DNA of 32,233 nt from an uncultured Victivallales bacterium (GTDB taxonomy: Bacteria; Verrucomicrobiota; Lentisphaeria; Victivallales; UBA1829), in assembly GCA_934644965.1 (NCBI GenBank), contig CAKUDG010000031.1:1-32233 (forward strand), in the 5' to 3' direction. The position numbers and the translations under genes are program-made. This document shows, piece after piece, positions 16,626-25,064 of the stretch. The notes under the pieces were generated by a model. It saw only the letters and a list, made by a program, of their open reading frames with translations. It was not told the DNA's origin and searched no databases. Each line of letters opens with the position of its first letter. Within the stretch, counting starts at the first letter, position 1.

Positions 16626-17879
16626 ATGAACGGGAAGCGCGTGACCATCAAAGATCTTGCACGGCACTGCAAGGTGTCCGTGAGCACGGTATCCTATGCG
16701 CTCAACAGCGGAAAGAATGCGGAGAATACGAAGAATGCAAAGGTCTCCGAAGCGAAACGCCGGGAAATTCTTTCTCTGGCGGAGAAATGGGACTACCGCC
16801 CGAACCATGCGGCGAAGAGCCTGATTTCGCGGAAGAGCTTCCGGATCGGCGTGATGTTTTCCAGTCTTTCCAGCCGTAGTTATTCTCTTCTGATCGAAAG
16901 GATTCAGCGGAATCTGGCGGACTGCGGATATGCCGGAATCATTGCCTCCTGGGGAAACACGTACCGGAATGAAACGTTCCTGCACACCTACGGAGAACTG
17001 CTCGACTGCGGAATCGACGGAATGATCCTCGCCCATTCCGACTTCCGGGGACTGCGGAAAGACATTCCGACTGTCATCTACGGCCATCAGGAAGCCATCG
17101 GAAAATACGACACGCTTCTGGTCTCCCAGGAAGAAAAAATCCGGACTGCGGCGGAATATCTGATTTCACTCGGTCATCGGCGGATCGCCGTCATGACCCA
17201 CATCACCCGAAGCGACCGGGAAGAAAAATGGGCGGTCATGCGCAGTCTGTTCCCGGACTATCCGAGGGAGTATCTGGCTCCGGCTTCCGACACGGTGAAG
17301 TCGGGAATCAAAATCCTGCACCGGATGCTGGCGCTGCCGCCGGAAAGACGGCCGAGCGCCCTGATCGCGGTGGGGGATGAATCGGCAGCCGGAGTGCTTC
17401 AGGAGGCCATCCGTCTGGGAATCCGCGTGCCGGAGGACCTTTCCGTCCTCGGCAGCAGCAACCTCCCCGAAAGTGAATTCACCAATCCGCCTCTGACGAC
17501 ATTTTCCTATGACAGAGAGCTTATGGCGAAAAAACTCGTGGAAATGATGATGAGGCGCCTGCAATCTCCCGATGCGCCTCTGGAAAGCTGCATTCTGAGG
17601 AATTCTCTTCTTCTGCGTCAGAGTTGCTGTGCCCCGCAGACGGATCTTCCTCCTCTCCTCCGGGGAAAGAAATCCCCCGCCCTCCCGCTGGGAGATGAGA
17701 GGAAGGAGCCTCTTTCCCCCTCTCACGGGGTGACACAGGAGGAACATCCCGCTGAACACCGCGGGATTTCCTTTCTGCATGTCCATCCACCCAAGGCTTT
17801 CAGCAAAAGTTCTCGTCTTCAAGGAAAGGAGAATCTTCATAAAAAAGAAAAAAACAATAGAGAAAAAGGAGAAAAATGA
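16626..17879 (+). CDS. LacI-family transcriptional regulator with unusual 82-residue C-terminal tail
   Basis: A 417-residue LacI/GalR regulator. The N-terminal helix-turn-helix is VTIKDLARHCKVSVSTVSYALN (residues 6-27), followed by an insert of several residues rich in Asn/Lys and then the hinge YRPNHAAKSL. A periplasmic-binding-like effector domain follows (GHRRIAVMTH, ALIAVGDESAAGVLQ, DLSVLGSSN). The family's usual end is reached near residues 333-335 (LLLRQSC). The remaining residues are Pro/Lys/Ser-rich and match no domain; their DNA is C/T- and G/A-rich like the spacers of this genome and contains a terminator-like hairpin (17746-17767). The stop lies one base before the next ATG. It is probably autoregulated through the palindrome at 16561. 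The ligand is presumably a sugar but is unknown. Confidence 0.92.
   Translation: MNGKRVTIKDLARHCKVSVSTVSYALNSGKNAENTKNAKVSEAKRREILSLAEKWDYRPNHAAKSLISRKSFRIGVMFSSLSSRSYSLLIERIQRNLADCGYAGIIASWGNTYRNETFLHTYGELLDCGIDGMILAHSDFRGLRKDIPTVIYGHQEAIGKYDTLLVSQEEKIRTAAEYLISLGHRRIAVMTHITRSDREEKWAVMRSLFPDYPREYLAPASDTVKSGIKILHRMLALPPERRPSALIAVGDESAAGVLQEAIRLGIRVPEDLSVLGSSNLPESEFTNPPLTTFSYDRELMAKKLVEMMMRRLQSPDAPLESCILRNSLLLRQSCCAPQTDLPPLLRGKKSPALPLGDERKEPLSPSHGVTQEEHPAEHRGISFLHVHPPKAFSKSSRLQGKENLHKKEKNNREKGEK
17746..17774 (+). terminator. terminator-like hairpin inside the LacI C-terminal tail
   Basis: ATCCCGC (17746-17752) pairs with GCGGGAT (17761-17767) around an 8-nt loop and is followed by TTCCTTTCT. 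The structure is typical of a 3' end, yet it lies within the open frame. It may attenuate transcription into the pseudopilin gene. Confidence 0.5.
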
Positions 17880-17880
17880 A

Positions 17881-18717
17881 ATGGGAAAATCCGCTTCCCG
17901 TTCCGGGGCTTTCACGCTAATCGAACTTCTTGTCGTCATTTCCATTCTTGCGATTCTGTGTTCGCTTCTTCTTCCGGCGCTGAAACGGGCAAGGGAATAT
18001 GCGAGGCAATCCCTCTGCAGTTCCGTTCTCCGCCAGAGCGGCGTTCTCGGCGGAGTCTACCTGAACGACTACAACAGCTTCTTCCCCTATGCACATGGAT
18101 ATAGCGACACCGCTCATCCTGTTCCGGGAAGCAAATTCCACACTCTGTATGAGACATACCTGCCGCTGGTGCTCGGAGAAGACAATAATACATCCATTGC
18201 ATACCTGTATCCGACCCGTTACCGCCAATATGCCTGTCCCACCGTACTTGCGAACGGCGGGCCGAATCTCCATTATCTTTATCCTCCGGATTTCGGGAGC
18301 ATGAGCGACTCCGGGTATCCCAGCAGGCCGAATCCCCGGAAAAACGGGATCACGAGCAATATGATCAGGTATCCCGCGGAAAAGGCGCTCCGGACAGAAT
18401 TCACCAGCAGTACACTCAAAGGAAACACCAGGATGAACATCAGCAGTCCGAATCAAGTGGTTCCGGGCTTTGCCATGGTAAGCGATTTTTTTTCACGCTG
18501 CACAGTCATAGACACGATTCTGATGATGGACACCCCGCTCAAAAAGGAAGTCGTCCTCGGGCGTCATCCGGGGGTGGTGAACACGCTTTTCACCGTTCTG
18601 CATCAGGAGGCCGTCCCCGTTGCCGATGCCGTGCAGGATCTGTATTCCGACATTGTCACTTCCGGATCCGCATACTGGCGGGGCAAAGGCATGTATGACG
18701 CAATCGAACAAAACTGA
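17881..18717 (+). CDS. pseudopilin-like protein with degenerate C-terminal motif
   Basis: A 278-residue protein with a prepilin-type leader: MGKSASRSGA, then FTLIELLVVISILAILCSLLLPALKRARE. It is expected to be cleaved by prepilin peptidase and anchored in the inner membrane. The body contains YGxCP-type and Tyr/Pro-rich segments seen in relatives. At the C-terminus GRHPGVVNTLFTVLH aligns with the H-x9-DG motif of the other pseudopilin in this window, but VL replaces DG, so the motif is lost. The ATG at 17881 is preceded by AAGGAG 10 bases upstream and begins one base after the LacI stop, so the two genes are probably co-transcribed and may be translationally coupled. Confidence 0.88.
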   Translation: MGKSASRSGAFTLIELLVVISILAILCSLLLPALKRAREYARQSLCSSVLRQSGVLGGVYLNDYNSFFPYAHGYSDTAHPVPGSKFHTLYETYLPLVLGEDNNTSIAYLYPTRYRQYACPTVLANGGPNLHYLYPPDFGSMSDSGYPSRPNPRKNGITSNMIRYPAEKALRTEFTSSTLKGNTRMNISSPNQVVPGFAMVSDFFSRCTVIDTILMMDTPLKKEVVLGRHPGVVNTLFTVLHQEAVPVADAVQDLYSDIVTSGSAYWRGKGMYDAIEQN

Positions 18718-18900
18718 ACTTTCTGAACCAGGGTCCGATCTGAACTCCGCACTCAACAGAATCAGAAATTCCGGAAACCGACTGCCGCCGGACGCCCCGA
18801 CCGGACTCTTTCAAACATGCAATAGGATATGAGGCGCCAGAAGTTTCGAAAAAGTTTTCATGGACATTTTGAAACAGGAAAAGCCAGAGGAGTTTGATTC

Positions 18901-20883
18901 ATGAACACAAGATCCAGTACCGGATTTCAACAGAACCCGCCTCCCGCCGTCTGGAATGATCCGCCGGACGATACGCCTCTGAAGCGTCTCAGGATGGAGG
19001 CGGAAAAACGATTCCGTCAGTTTTCCCTTCCTGAAACGAAAGAGGAATGGGAAGAGCTCCGTCCTGTTCTGCGGGAACGCATTGCGGGGGCGATGCGTTT
19101 GAAGAGGGAAAATCTTCCGGAACTGGATTACCGGGAACACGGGAGAATCCGTCTGAAAGGGTACAGCATTGTAATGGTATCCTTTCTCGGAGCGGCGGGA
19201 CGGAGAATCACGGGGAATCTCTATCTTCCGGACGGCAAAGGCCCCTTCCCGGCGGTGATCAATCTGCACGGGCACTGGCAGCAGGGGCGTCTTGCCGCCC
19301 GGGTGCAGTCGCGGGGGCATGTTCTTGCGCTCAGCGGTTTTGTCTGCCTCTGCATCGACGTTTTCGGAGCCGGGGAGCGCAGCTCACGCCACGGAGTCTT
19401 TGAATACCATGGCGCCCTGCTCGGCGGAGCTCTCGAAAACATCGGAGAAACCCTCATGGGAATTCAGACGGCGGACAACATGCGCGGTGTGGACCTTCTC
19501 TGCTCACTGAAATGCGTCGATCCCGCCCGGATCGGCGCGACAGGTGCCTCGGGCGGCGGCAATCAGACCATGTGGCTCGCGGCCATGGACGAACGGATAC
19601 AGGCGGCGCTCCCCGTGGTCAGCGTCGGCAGTTTCGCCTCCTATACGGACGGAGTCAACTGCATCTGCGAACTGCTCCCGGACGGACTCGACATCTGTGA
19701 AGAATCCGGCGTTCTTGCCCTGACCGCCCCCCGTGCCCTCAAAATCTGCAATGCTCTTCATGAGTCCAATCCGACCTTCCATGTCACGGAAATGCTCCGC
19801 AGTTTCAAGGAGGCGCGCAAGGTCTACCGGGCCCTGGGCGCGGAGGACAAACTCTCCTTTGAAGCCTTCAACACTCCCCACGGATACTGGCCCGAAATCC
19901 GTGAATCCATGCTCGGCTTCTTTGAACTCCAGCTCAAACACAAAGGAACGGGTGCGGCGCTCAAGGAGCCCGCCTTTGAAGCGCTGGAGGAAGAAAGGCT
20001 CATGGTGTATCCCAAAGGCAGACGGCCCGCGGATTTCATGACCATTGTCCGCTTCTGCCGAGAAAAAGGGAAAAGTCTGCGGCACGATCTTCTCTCCCGG
20101 AAGGAAATCCCGGGCGGGGAAGCCAGGAAGAATCTTGCGGAACTCCTGAAAACGGGCCCCGTTCTCACGCCTCCCCTGCTGAAGGTCTCGCGGAACGGGA
20201 AGAGAGGCCCGTGGGAAGCCGGATCGCTGGAATCGGAAGACGGACGCCTCCTGCCGTTCCTCTACCGGAAAGGAACTGAACATCCTGAAAAGATCCGTCT
20301 TCTGAGTTCCGCCAGGGGAAAAAGTGAACTTGCCGGTTCGCTCATGCTCCGCCAGGCCCTGGATTCGGGAGACGGAGTCCTGATTTTCGATCTCTTCGCC
20401 AGCGGAGAAAGAGGAAACGACATCACGGAATTTCTCCCCGCCTATCACAGCATGGCCCGCGGCATGCAGTGGCTCGGAAAAAGACTCATGGGTGAATGGG
20501 TCCGGGATTATCTACTCGCAGGGAGTTTCGCTTCCGGAGAACTCGGAGGAAAGGAGCTTTCCTTCGGAGGACGTGCGGATGCGGCATGTGCGGCGCTTTT
20601 CGCTTCCGATCTCTCCCCCCTTCCAGAATGCGTGATCCTTGAGGACATGCTTCCCTCTCTCCAATATCAGGAAAAACGCTCCGCACCCCTGTACCTGACC
20701 ATGGCCGTTTTGATCCCGGGAATTCTGGAATGGGGAGACATCTCACTGGCTCTGGCCTTGAGTCATGCAGCGAGGAAGGAAATTCTCAGTCTGAAATATT
20801 CCGATGCTTCAGAAGCGGATGCAGAACGTTTGAAGCGTCTTCTCCGGGAAGCGGAAATTCTATCCGGGAAACTCCGTCCATAA
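18901..20883 (+). CDS. alpha/beta-hydrolase (acetyl-xylan-esterase-like), two hydrolase-like halves
   Basis: A 660-residue protein. The N-terminal half (about 60-345) is an alpha/beta-hydrolase of the acetyl xylan esterase/dienelactone hydrolase group: NLYLPDGKGPFPAVINLHGH, CIDVFGAGE, the nucleophile elbow GATGASGGGN with S217, and a likely catalytic His in NTPHGYW (H327). The C-terminal half (about 400-655) has strand-turn patterns of a second, diverged domain (VLIFDLFASGERG) without a clear G-x-S-x-G. No signal peptide is seen. The ATG has AGAGGAG upstream. It lies 183 bp after the pseudopilin gene on the same strand and may belong to the LacI regulon. It probably removes acyl groups from plant or host glycans, but the substrate is unproven. 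Confidence 0.87.
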   Translation: MNTRSSTGFQQNPPPAVWNDPPDDTPLKRLRMEAEKRFRQFSLPETKEEWEELRPVLRERIAGAMRLKRENLPELDYREHGRIRLKGYSIVMVSFLGAAGRRITGNLYLPDGKGPFPAVINLHGHWQQGRLAARVQSRGHVLALSGFVCLCIDVFGAGERSSRHGVFEYHGALLGGALENIGETLMGIQTADNMRGVDLLCSLKCVDPARIGATGASGGGNQTMWLAAMDERIQAALPVVSVGSFASYTDGVNCICELLPDGLDICEESGVLALTAPRALKICNALHESNPTFHVTEMLRSFKEARKVYRALGAEDKLSFEAFNTPHGYWPEIRESMLGFFELQLKHKGTGAALKEPAFEALEEERLMVYPKGRRPADFMTIVRFCREKGKSLRHDLLSRKEIPGGEARKNLAELLKTGPVLTPPLLKVSRNGKRGPWEAGSLESEDGRLLPFLYRKGTEHPEKIRLLSSARGKSELAGSLMLRQALDSGDGVLIFDLFASGERGNDITEFLPAYHSMARGMQWLGKRLMGEWVRDYLLAGSFASGELGGKELSFGGRADAACAALFASDLSPLPECVILEDMLPSLQYQEKRSAPLYLTMAVLIPGILEWGDISLALALSHAARKEILSLKYSDASEADAERLKRLLREAEILSGKLRP

Positions 20884-21199
20884 ACTTTTCCATTTGAGCA
20901 TACGAGTGCCCCGGTTTTCTCTTCTCTGCACGTGTTATGCGCAGGGCGTTTCCTCCGGATCCGGCGCGGTGAGAAGAGAGGACCCCGGGACGTTTTTTCT
21001 TCCTCCAGGGGAGAAGTGCCCGGTCTTTCACGGAGCACTTCCCCACATCCCCCGGGGAAGCAGATTTTCCCACCCTTTTTTTCATCCGGCCTGTGGTAAA
21101 ATCAGGATTCCGCGCTATTGTATGAAGTATTGTTCGGGAATACAGGAATTCAGTTTTAAAACGGATTTCAGAAAAGGCCGCAGGCAGGGCAGAGTAGTC
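20884..21199. other. dnaX upstream region with hairpins and a promoter-like box
   Basis: No gene is supported. TCTCTTCTC at 20918-20926 can pair with GAGAAGAGA at 20971-20979 around a loop containing CCGGATCCGG. GGGGAGAAGTGC (about 21009-21020) pairs with GCACTTCCCC through a 2-nt bulge. TGTGGTAAAAT (about 21093-21103) resembles an extended -10 box for dnaX. The hairpins may terminate the esterase transcript or form a leader; neither is followed by a clean U-tract. Confidence 0.45.
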
Positions 21200-23455
21200 A
21201 TGGCATATCAGGTGATCGCAAGGAAATGGCGTCCGCAACGCTTTTCCGACATGGTAGGGCAGGAACACATCGCCCGGACACTGAAAAACGCCGTCATTTC
21301 CGGACGTATTGCTCATGCTTATCTCTTTGTCGGTCCGCGGGGAATCGGGAAGACCACCAGCGCACGCATTTTCGCAAAAGCCATCAACTGCGTCCACCCC
21401 ATCGACGGGGAACCCTGCTGTCAGTGCAGTTCCTGTAAAGCCATCGCGGAGGAAAGCAGTGTGGATGTGATCGAAATCGACGCCGCCACCCATACGCAGG
21501 TCGACAAAGCTCGCGAAATCTGTGAAGACGTGCTTCATCTTCCCATTGCTTCCAAATACAAGATCTATATCATTGACGAAGTGCACATGCTGTCCAAAAG
21601 CGCGTGGAATGCTCTTCTGAAAACGATTGAGGAGCCTCCCGCACATGCAAAATTCATTTTTGCAACGACAGAAGTGAATAAAGTACTTCCGACAGTGATT
21701 TCCCGCTGTCAGCGATTTGATCTCCGGCGGATTCCCTCCGCCGCCATTGCAGGCCGTCTCCGCTATATCGCAGATGCGGAAAAGGTCAATATTTCAGACT
21801 CCGCCATCAACGTGATCGCCTATGCGGCGGACGGCGGAATGCGCGATGCACAGTCCCTCATGGATCAGCTCATCTCCTTTTTCGGGACGGACAGTTCCGA
21901 CGGCATTTCCGAAGCCCAGGCACTCTCCCTCTTCGGGCTCACCGCGCCGACGGAAATGAAAGCGCTTATGAAAGCCGTCATTTCCAACGACCGGGAATCG
22001 GCTGTCGTTTCCATCCACAAACTCGCGGAGCAAGGCAAAAACCTGGAAACGCTGTATGAGGAAATGACCGCGTGGCTGAGAGGCATCCTGCTCTGCCGGA
22101 TTCTCCGCACGCCGCAGGCCGTGCTGGAGGAGTCGCCGGAGAAAATCAGAGTGTACAATGAACTTGCGGCGGAAGCGAATCCGGGAGTCGTTCAGAGACT
22201 TCTGGAAAGTCTTTCGGCTTCCGGCTATCTGCTCCGGGAGGCCATCAACAAACAGGTTTTCCTGGAATCCGTTCTGTTCAAGGCGATGCGCCTGGCTCAT
22301 TCCGTCCAGATAGAGGATCTCATTGCCAGGCTCAATCAGATCCGGAAGAACGGGGAGCTGGATGCACTGAACTCGGTGGTGCCGCTGTATGAACTGCCGC
22401 CAGGGGAGAAAGTGGTCCGCGGCGGTTCCGGAATCGCCGCCGTCCGCAGCGGGGATCTCCCTTCAGCGGGGGCGGATCTGCCCCGTCATGGAGAACAGCT
22501 CAGTCCTGAGGAAGCGGAAAAAAAAACTCCTGACGCCCTCCCCCAGGAACTGAAACAGGAAAGCTCCAGCGGGAAGACTCTCGTCCACGCAGAAGTTCCT
22601 CCTGTCTTTTGCGCATCTCCGGAAATATTGTCTGAAACGCCGTCCCCTTCCGGCTCCGTCTCTTCACCATCCACATCCCCCATCATCACCGCCACAGGAA
22701 GCTCCTCTTCTCAGGAAGCGGCGCTCTCCACGGAAAAAAACAGAGAAACGGCAGCAGGAGACAAGGCGGAAAAGGCGGAAGAAGAGAAAGCGGGAGACAA
22801 GGCGGAACCACCACTCCCACAACAACCGCCTCCTCCTCCGAACGAGCCTCTGAACATACCGGGCAATGATCCGGAAGACAAGGCGGACCCTGATGCGGAC
22901 GACGATACGCCGGACGATGCGCTTGAAGATATGCCGGACGATGCGGACGGGAACCGGACTCCAGGCCATCATCACACGGGAAGAGCGGAGAAAGGAAGCT
23001 CCTTGACTCCGGAACTGCTGTGGGGGGAGTTGATTCTGGATATTTCGGACAATCTGAAGAAAACGACTCTTGCCTCCTTCATGGAAGACGGGCACCCGGA
23101 AAGTTTCCGGGATTCCGTTCTGAGCGTTGCTTATGACATTGAATATGGTGAAATGCAGCGCCTGATGGTGGAAAAGGATTTGAACATGCTGATATCACGT
23201 CTCCGTGCCGTTTCAGGCGATTCCGCGGCAGTGATTCAACTGAAACGCCGCTTCGGAATTGCGACTCCGGCGCAGGTTGAACAGAAAATCTCGGTGGACG
23301 AACTCAAGAAACAGGCGGCGGCGGACCCCTTCGTCCGGCAGGCACTGGAACTTTTTTCCGGACGTCTGGCAGATGCTTATGCCGCCTCTCCGCCGGAAGG
23401 TGCGTCCCGAGAGAATCAGAAGGAATCCGATTCCGTCTCACTGTCCCGGAAATAA
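21200..23455 (+). CDS. dnaX: DNA polymerase III subunit tau (and probable slippage product gamma)
   Basis: The clamp-loader ATPase of the replicase, 751 residues. The AAA+ domain has Walker A GPRGIGKT (45-52), a four-cysteine zinc module (CVHPIDGEPCCQCSSC region), Walker B IIDEVHML and the SRC motif VISRCQRF. Domain III follows to about residue 420. A long Pro/Glu/Asp-rich linker (about 440-610) leads to a C-terminal tau-type domain beginning LTPELLWGELI. The start MAYQVIARKWRPQ is typical and fixes the ATG at 21200; the upstream open frame is non-coding. An A9 run at 22518-22526 lies exactly at the end of domain III and would yield a gamma form of about 444 residues. A T-rich tract follows the stop. 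hydF follows on the same strand after 168 bp. Confidence 0.96.
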   Translation: MAYQVIARKWRPQRFSDMVGQEHIARTLKNAVISGRIAHAYLFVGPRGIGKTTSARIFAKAINCVHPIDGEPCCQCSSCKAIAEESSVDVIEIDAATHTQVDKAREICEDVLHLPIASKYKIYIIDEVHMLSKSAWNALLKTIEEPPAHAKFIFATTEVNKVLPTVISRCQRFDLRRIPSAAIAGRLRYIADAEKVNISDSAINVIAYAADGGMRDAQSLMDQLISFFGTDSSDGISEAQALSLFGLTAPTEMKALMKAVISNDRESAVVSIHKLAEQGKNLETLYEEMTAWLRGILLCRILRTPQAVLEESPEKIRVYNELAAEANPGVVQRLLESLSASGYLLREAINKQVFLESVLFKAMRLAHSVQIEDLIARLNQIRKNGELDALNSVVPLYELPPGEKVVRGGSGIAAVRSGDLPSAGADLPRHGEQLSPEEAEKKTPDALPQELKQESSSGKTLVHAEVPPVFCASPEILSETPSPSGSVSSPSTSPIITATGSSSSQEAALSTEKNRETAAGDKAEKAEEEKAGDKAEPPLPQQPPPPPNEPLNIPGNDPEDKADPDADDDTPDDALEDMPDDADGNRTPGHHHTGRAEKGSSLTPELLWGELILDISDNLKKTTLASFMEDGHPESFRDSVLSVAYDIEYGEMQRLMVEKDLNMLISRLRAVSGDSAAVIQLKRRFGIATPAQVEQKISVDELKKQAAADPFVRQALELFSGRLADAYAASPPEGASRENQKESDSVSLSRK
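22508..22533 (+). promoter_or_regulatory. programmed slippage/frameshift site in dnaX (A9)
   Basis: Nine consecutive A residues (22518-22526) cover the frame-0 codons GAA AAA AAA ACT. A -1 shift, or one extra A in the mRNA, gives AAA AAA AAC TCC TGA, ending at 22533 after only two new codons. A Shine-Dalgarno-like GAGGAAG (22508-22514) lies just upstream, as in E. coli dnaX. A weak stem TCCTG/CAGGA (22528-22532, 22544-22548) follows. The predicted short form ends after about 444 residues. Confidence 0.75.
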
Positions 23456-23623
23456 GATAAAAAAATCTGAGAAGGGGTGAGCGGGCTTTTTTTTCTTTTT
23501 TTCTCTGTTTTCCCGGGAATTGTGCAGTTCTCATCTCAGAAAGGGAGGGAGACGACGCGATGCAGAAGAAAGGAAAAGAGCAAATGAACGGCTGACGAAA
23601 GGATCAGAGGAAAGGATTTTTCT

Positions 23624-24892
23624 ATGGAAACAGTTCCGAAATCGATGCGTCTTCAAATTGCACTGTTCGGCAGGACGAACGTGGGGAAATCCAGTTTCCT
23701 GAATCTGGTTTCGGGGCAGGAAATCGCCATTACCTCACCCGTCCCCGGGACGACGACGGATGTGGTGGAAAAGGTCATGGAACTGCTGCCCATCGGTCCG
23801 GTGGTGTTTCTCGACACGGCGGGGATCGACGACACGACGGAACTCGGGAAGGAAAGGATCCGCAAAACCCGTCAGGTCTTCCGGCGTGCCGACATTGTCG
23901 TCATTCTCTGTGAAGCGGATGTCTGGGGTGATCCGGAAAGAGAGATTGCAGCAGAAGGCGCGGAACGCAAGGTGCCGGTGATTGCGGTGGTCAACAAATC
24001 GGATCTGCGTCCGCCATCGGAGGAGTTTCTGAAGCGTCTGAAGGAGGAGGAGGAGCTTTCCGCAATTCTCAGCGTATCCAGTCTTTCCGGAGAAAACGGG
24101 AACCGCGACCGGGTGCTTGCGGATTTCAAACGGGCCCTGATCGAAAACTGTCCGGAAGACTTCATTGCACCGCCGCCACTTGTGGGGGATCTGCTGTCGC
24201 CGGGGGATCTGGCCGTGCTGATTGTGCCGATTGACCTGCAGGCGCCCAAGGGGCGTTTGATTCTCCCGCAGGTCCAGACCATCCGCGACGTACTCGACGG
24301 CGATGCTTCCGTCCTCGTCGTGAAGGAAGACCAGTACCTGTCCATGCTCCGGACTCTGAAAACACCCCCCTCGCTCGCAGTATGTGATTCACAGGTGGTG
24401 ATGAAAATGGTCGCGGAGACTCCCCCCGATATCCCGTGCACGACTTTCTCCATTCTCTTTTCCCGCCTGAAAGGAGACATGACCATGATGGCCCGCGGAA
24501 CAGCGGCAATTGCAAAGCTGAAGGATGGCGACAAAGTCCTGATCGCCGAAGCCTGTTCCCATCACGCAACTTCCGACGACATCGGACGAGTCAAAATCCC
24601 CCGCTGGCTCAGACAGTATACCTCTGCCGATCTGCAAATCGACGTCTATGCCGGACGCGACTACCCCGACAAACTTTCCGAATACAAACTCGTCATCCAC
24701 TGCGGCGGCTGCATGCTCAACCGCCGTGAAATTCTCTCCCGGATCCAGACCGCCGCCAAAGCCGGTGTTCCCGTCACGAATTACGGCATGTGCATCTCCT
24801 TCACCCAGGGAGTCCTGGAACGGGTCCTCTCCCCCTTCCCGGAAGCTCTTGCAGCTTTCCGCGAAGCCGCAGGAAAGCGGGAGGAAAAGTAA
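23624..24892 (+). CDS. hydF: [FeFe]-hydrogenase maturation GTPase HydF
   Basis: Scaffold GTPase that carries the 2Fe subcluster and delivers it to apo-[FeFe]-hydrogenase. At 422 residues it is the normal length. The GTPase domain has G1 GRTNVGKS (16-23), the switch-region TTTD, G3 DTAG and G4 NKSD. A dimerisation domain follows. The C-terminal cluster domain has C311-x-H313 (EACSHH) and HCGGC with H359, C360 and C363, matching the C-x-H...HCxxC ligand pattern. The start has AGAGGAAAGG upstream. The partners hydE, hydG and the hydrogenase are not in the window. Its presence implies fermentative H2 metabolism. Confidence 0.96.
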   Translation: METVPKSMRLQIALFGRTNVGKSSFLNLVSGQEIAITSPVPGTTTDVVEKVMELLPIGPVVFLDTAGIDDTTELGKERIRKTRQVFRRADIVVILCEADVWGDPEREIAAEGAERKVPVIAVVNKSDLRPPSEEFLKRLKEEEELSAILSVSSLSGENGNRDRVLADFKRALIENCPEDFIAPPPLVGDLLSPGDLAVLIVPIDLQAPKGRLILPQVQTIRDVLDGDASVLVVKEDQYLSMLRTLKTPPSLAVCDSQVVMKMVAETPPDIPCTTFSILFSRLKGDMTMMARGTAAIAKLKDGDKVLIAEACSHHATSDDIGRVKIPRWLRQYTSADLQIDVYAGRDYPDKLSEYKLVIHCGGCMLNRREILSRIQTAAKAGVPVTNYGMCISFTQGVLERVLSPFPEALAAFREAAGKREEK

Positions 24893-25064
24893 CTTTCTTT
24901 CTCCTTTTTACCCCCCCACCCCCTCCCCTCCGGGGAAAAAACCGGAAAGGAGAAGGGAAAAACAGAAGGAAGAAGGAGGGATCAGGAGGGAGATGAAACG
25001 CGGAAGAGAGGGAGAACACATCTCAAGGAAGAAGCTGCCCCATGGCCTCTCACTCTCCCTTGCC
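24893..25064. other. convergent spacer with pyrimidine/purine mirror blocks
   Basis: C/T-rich sequence (about 24895-24940, including C7 and CCCCTCCCCTCC) is followed by G/A-rich sequence up to about 25025. TTCTCCTTT (about 24898-24906) pairs with AAAGGAGAA (about 24946-24954), so the mRNAs of both convergent genes could end in a long imperfect hairpin. No gene is supported. Confidence 0.5.

Noticed and set aside
23456..23540. Intrinsic terminator after dnaX
   Set aside because: There is a long T-rich tract, but no convincing GC stem precedes it.
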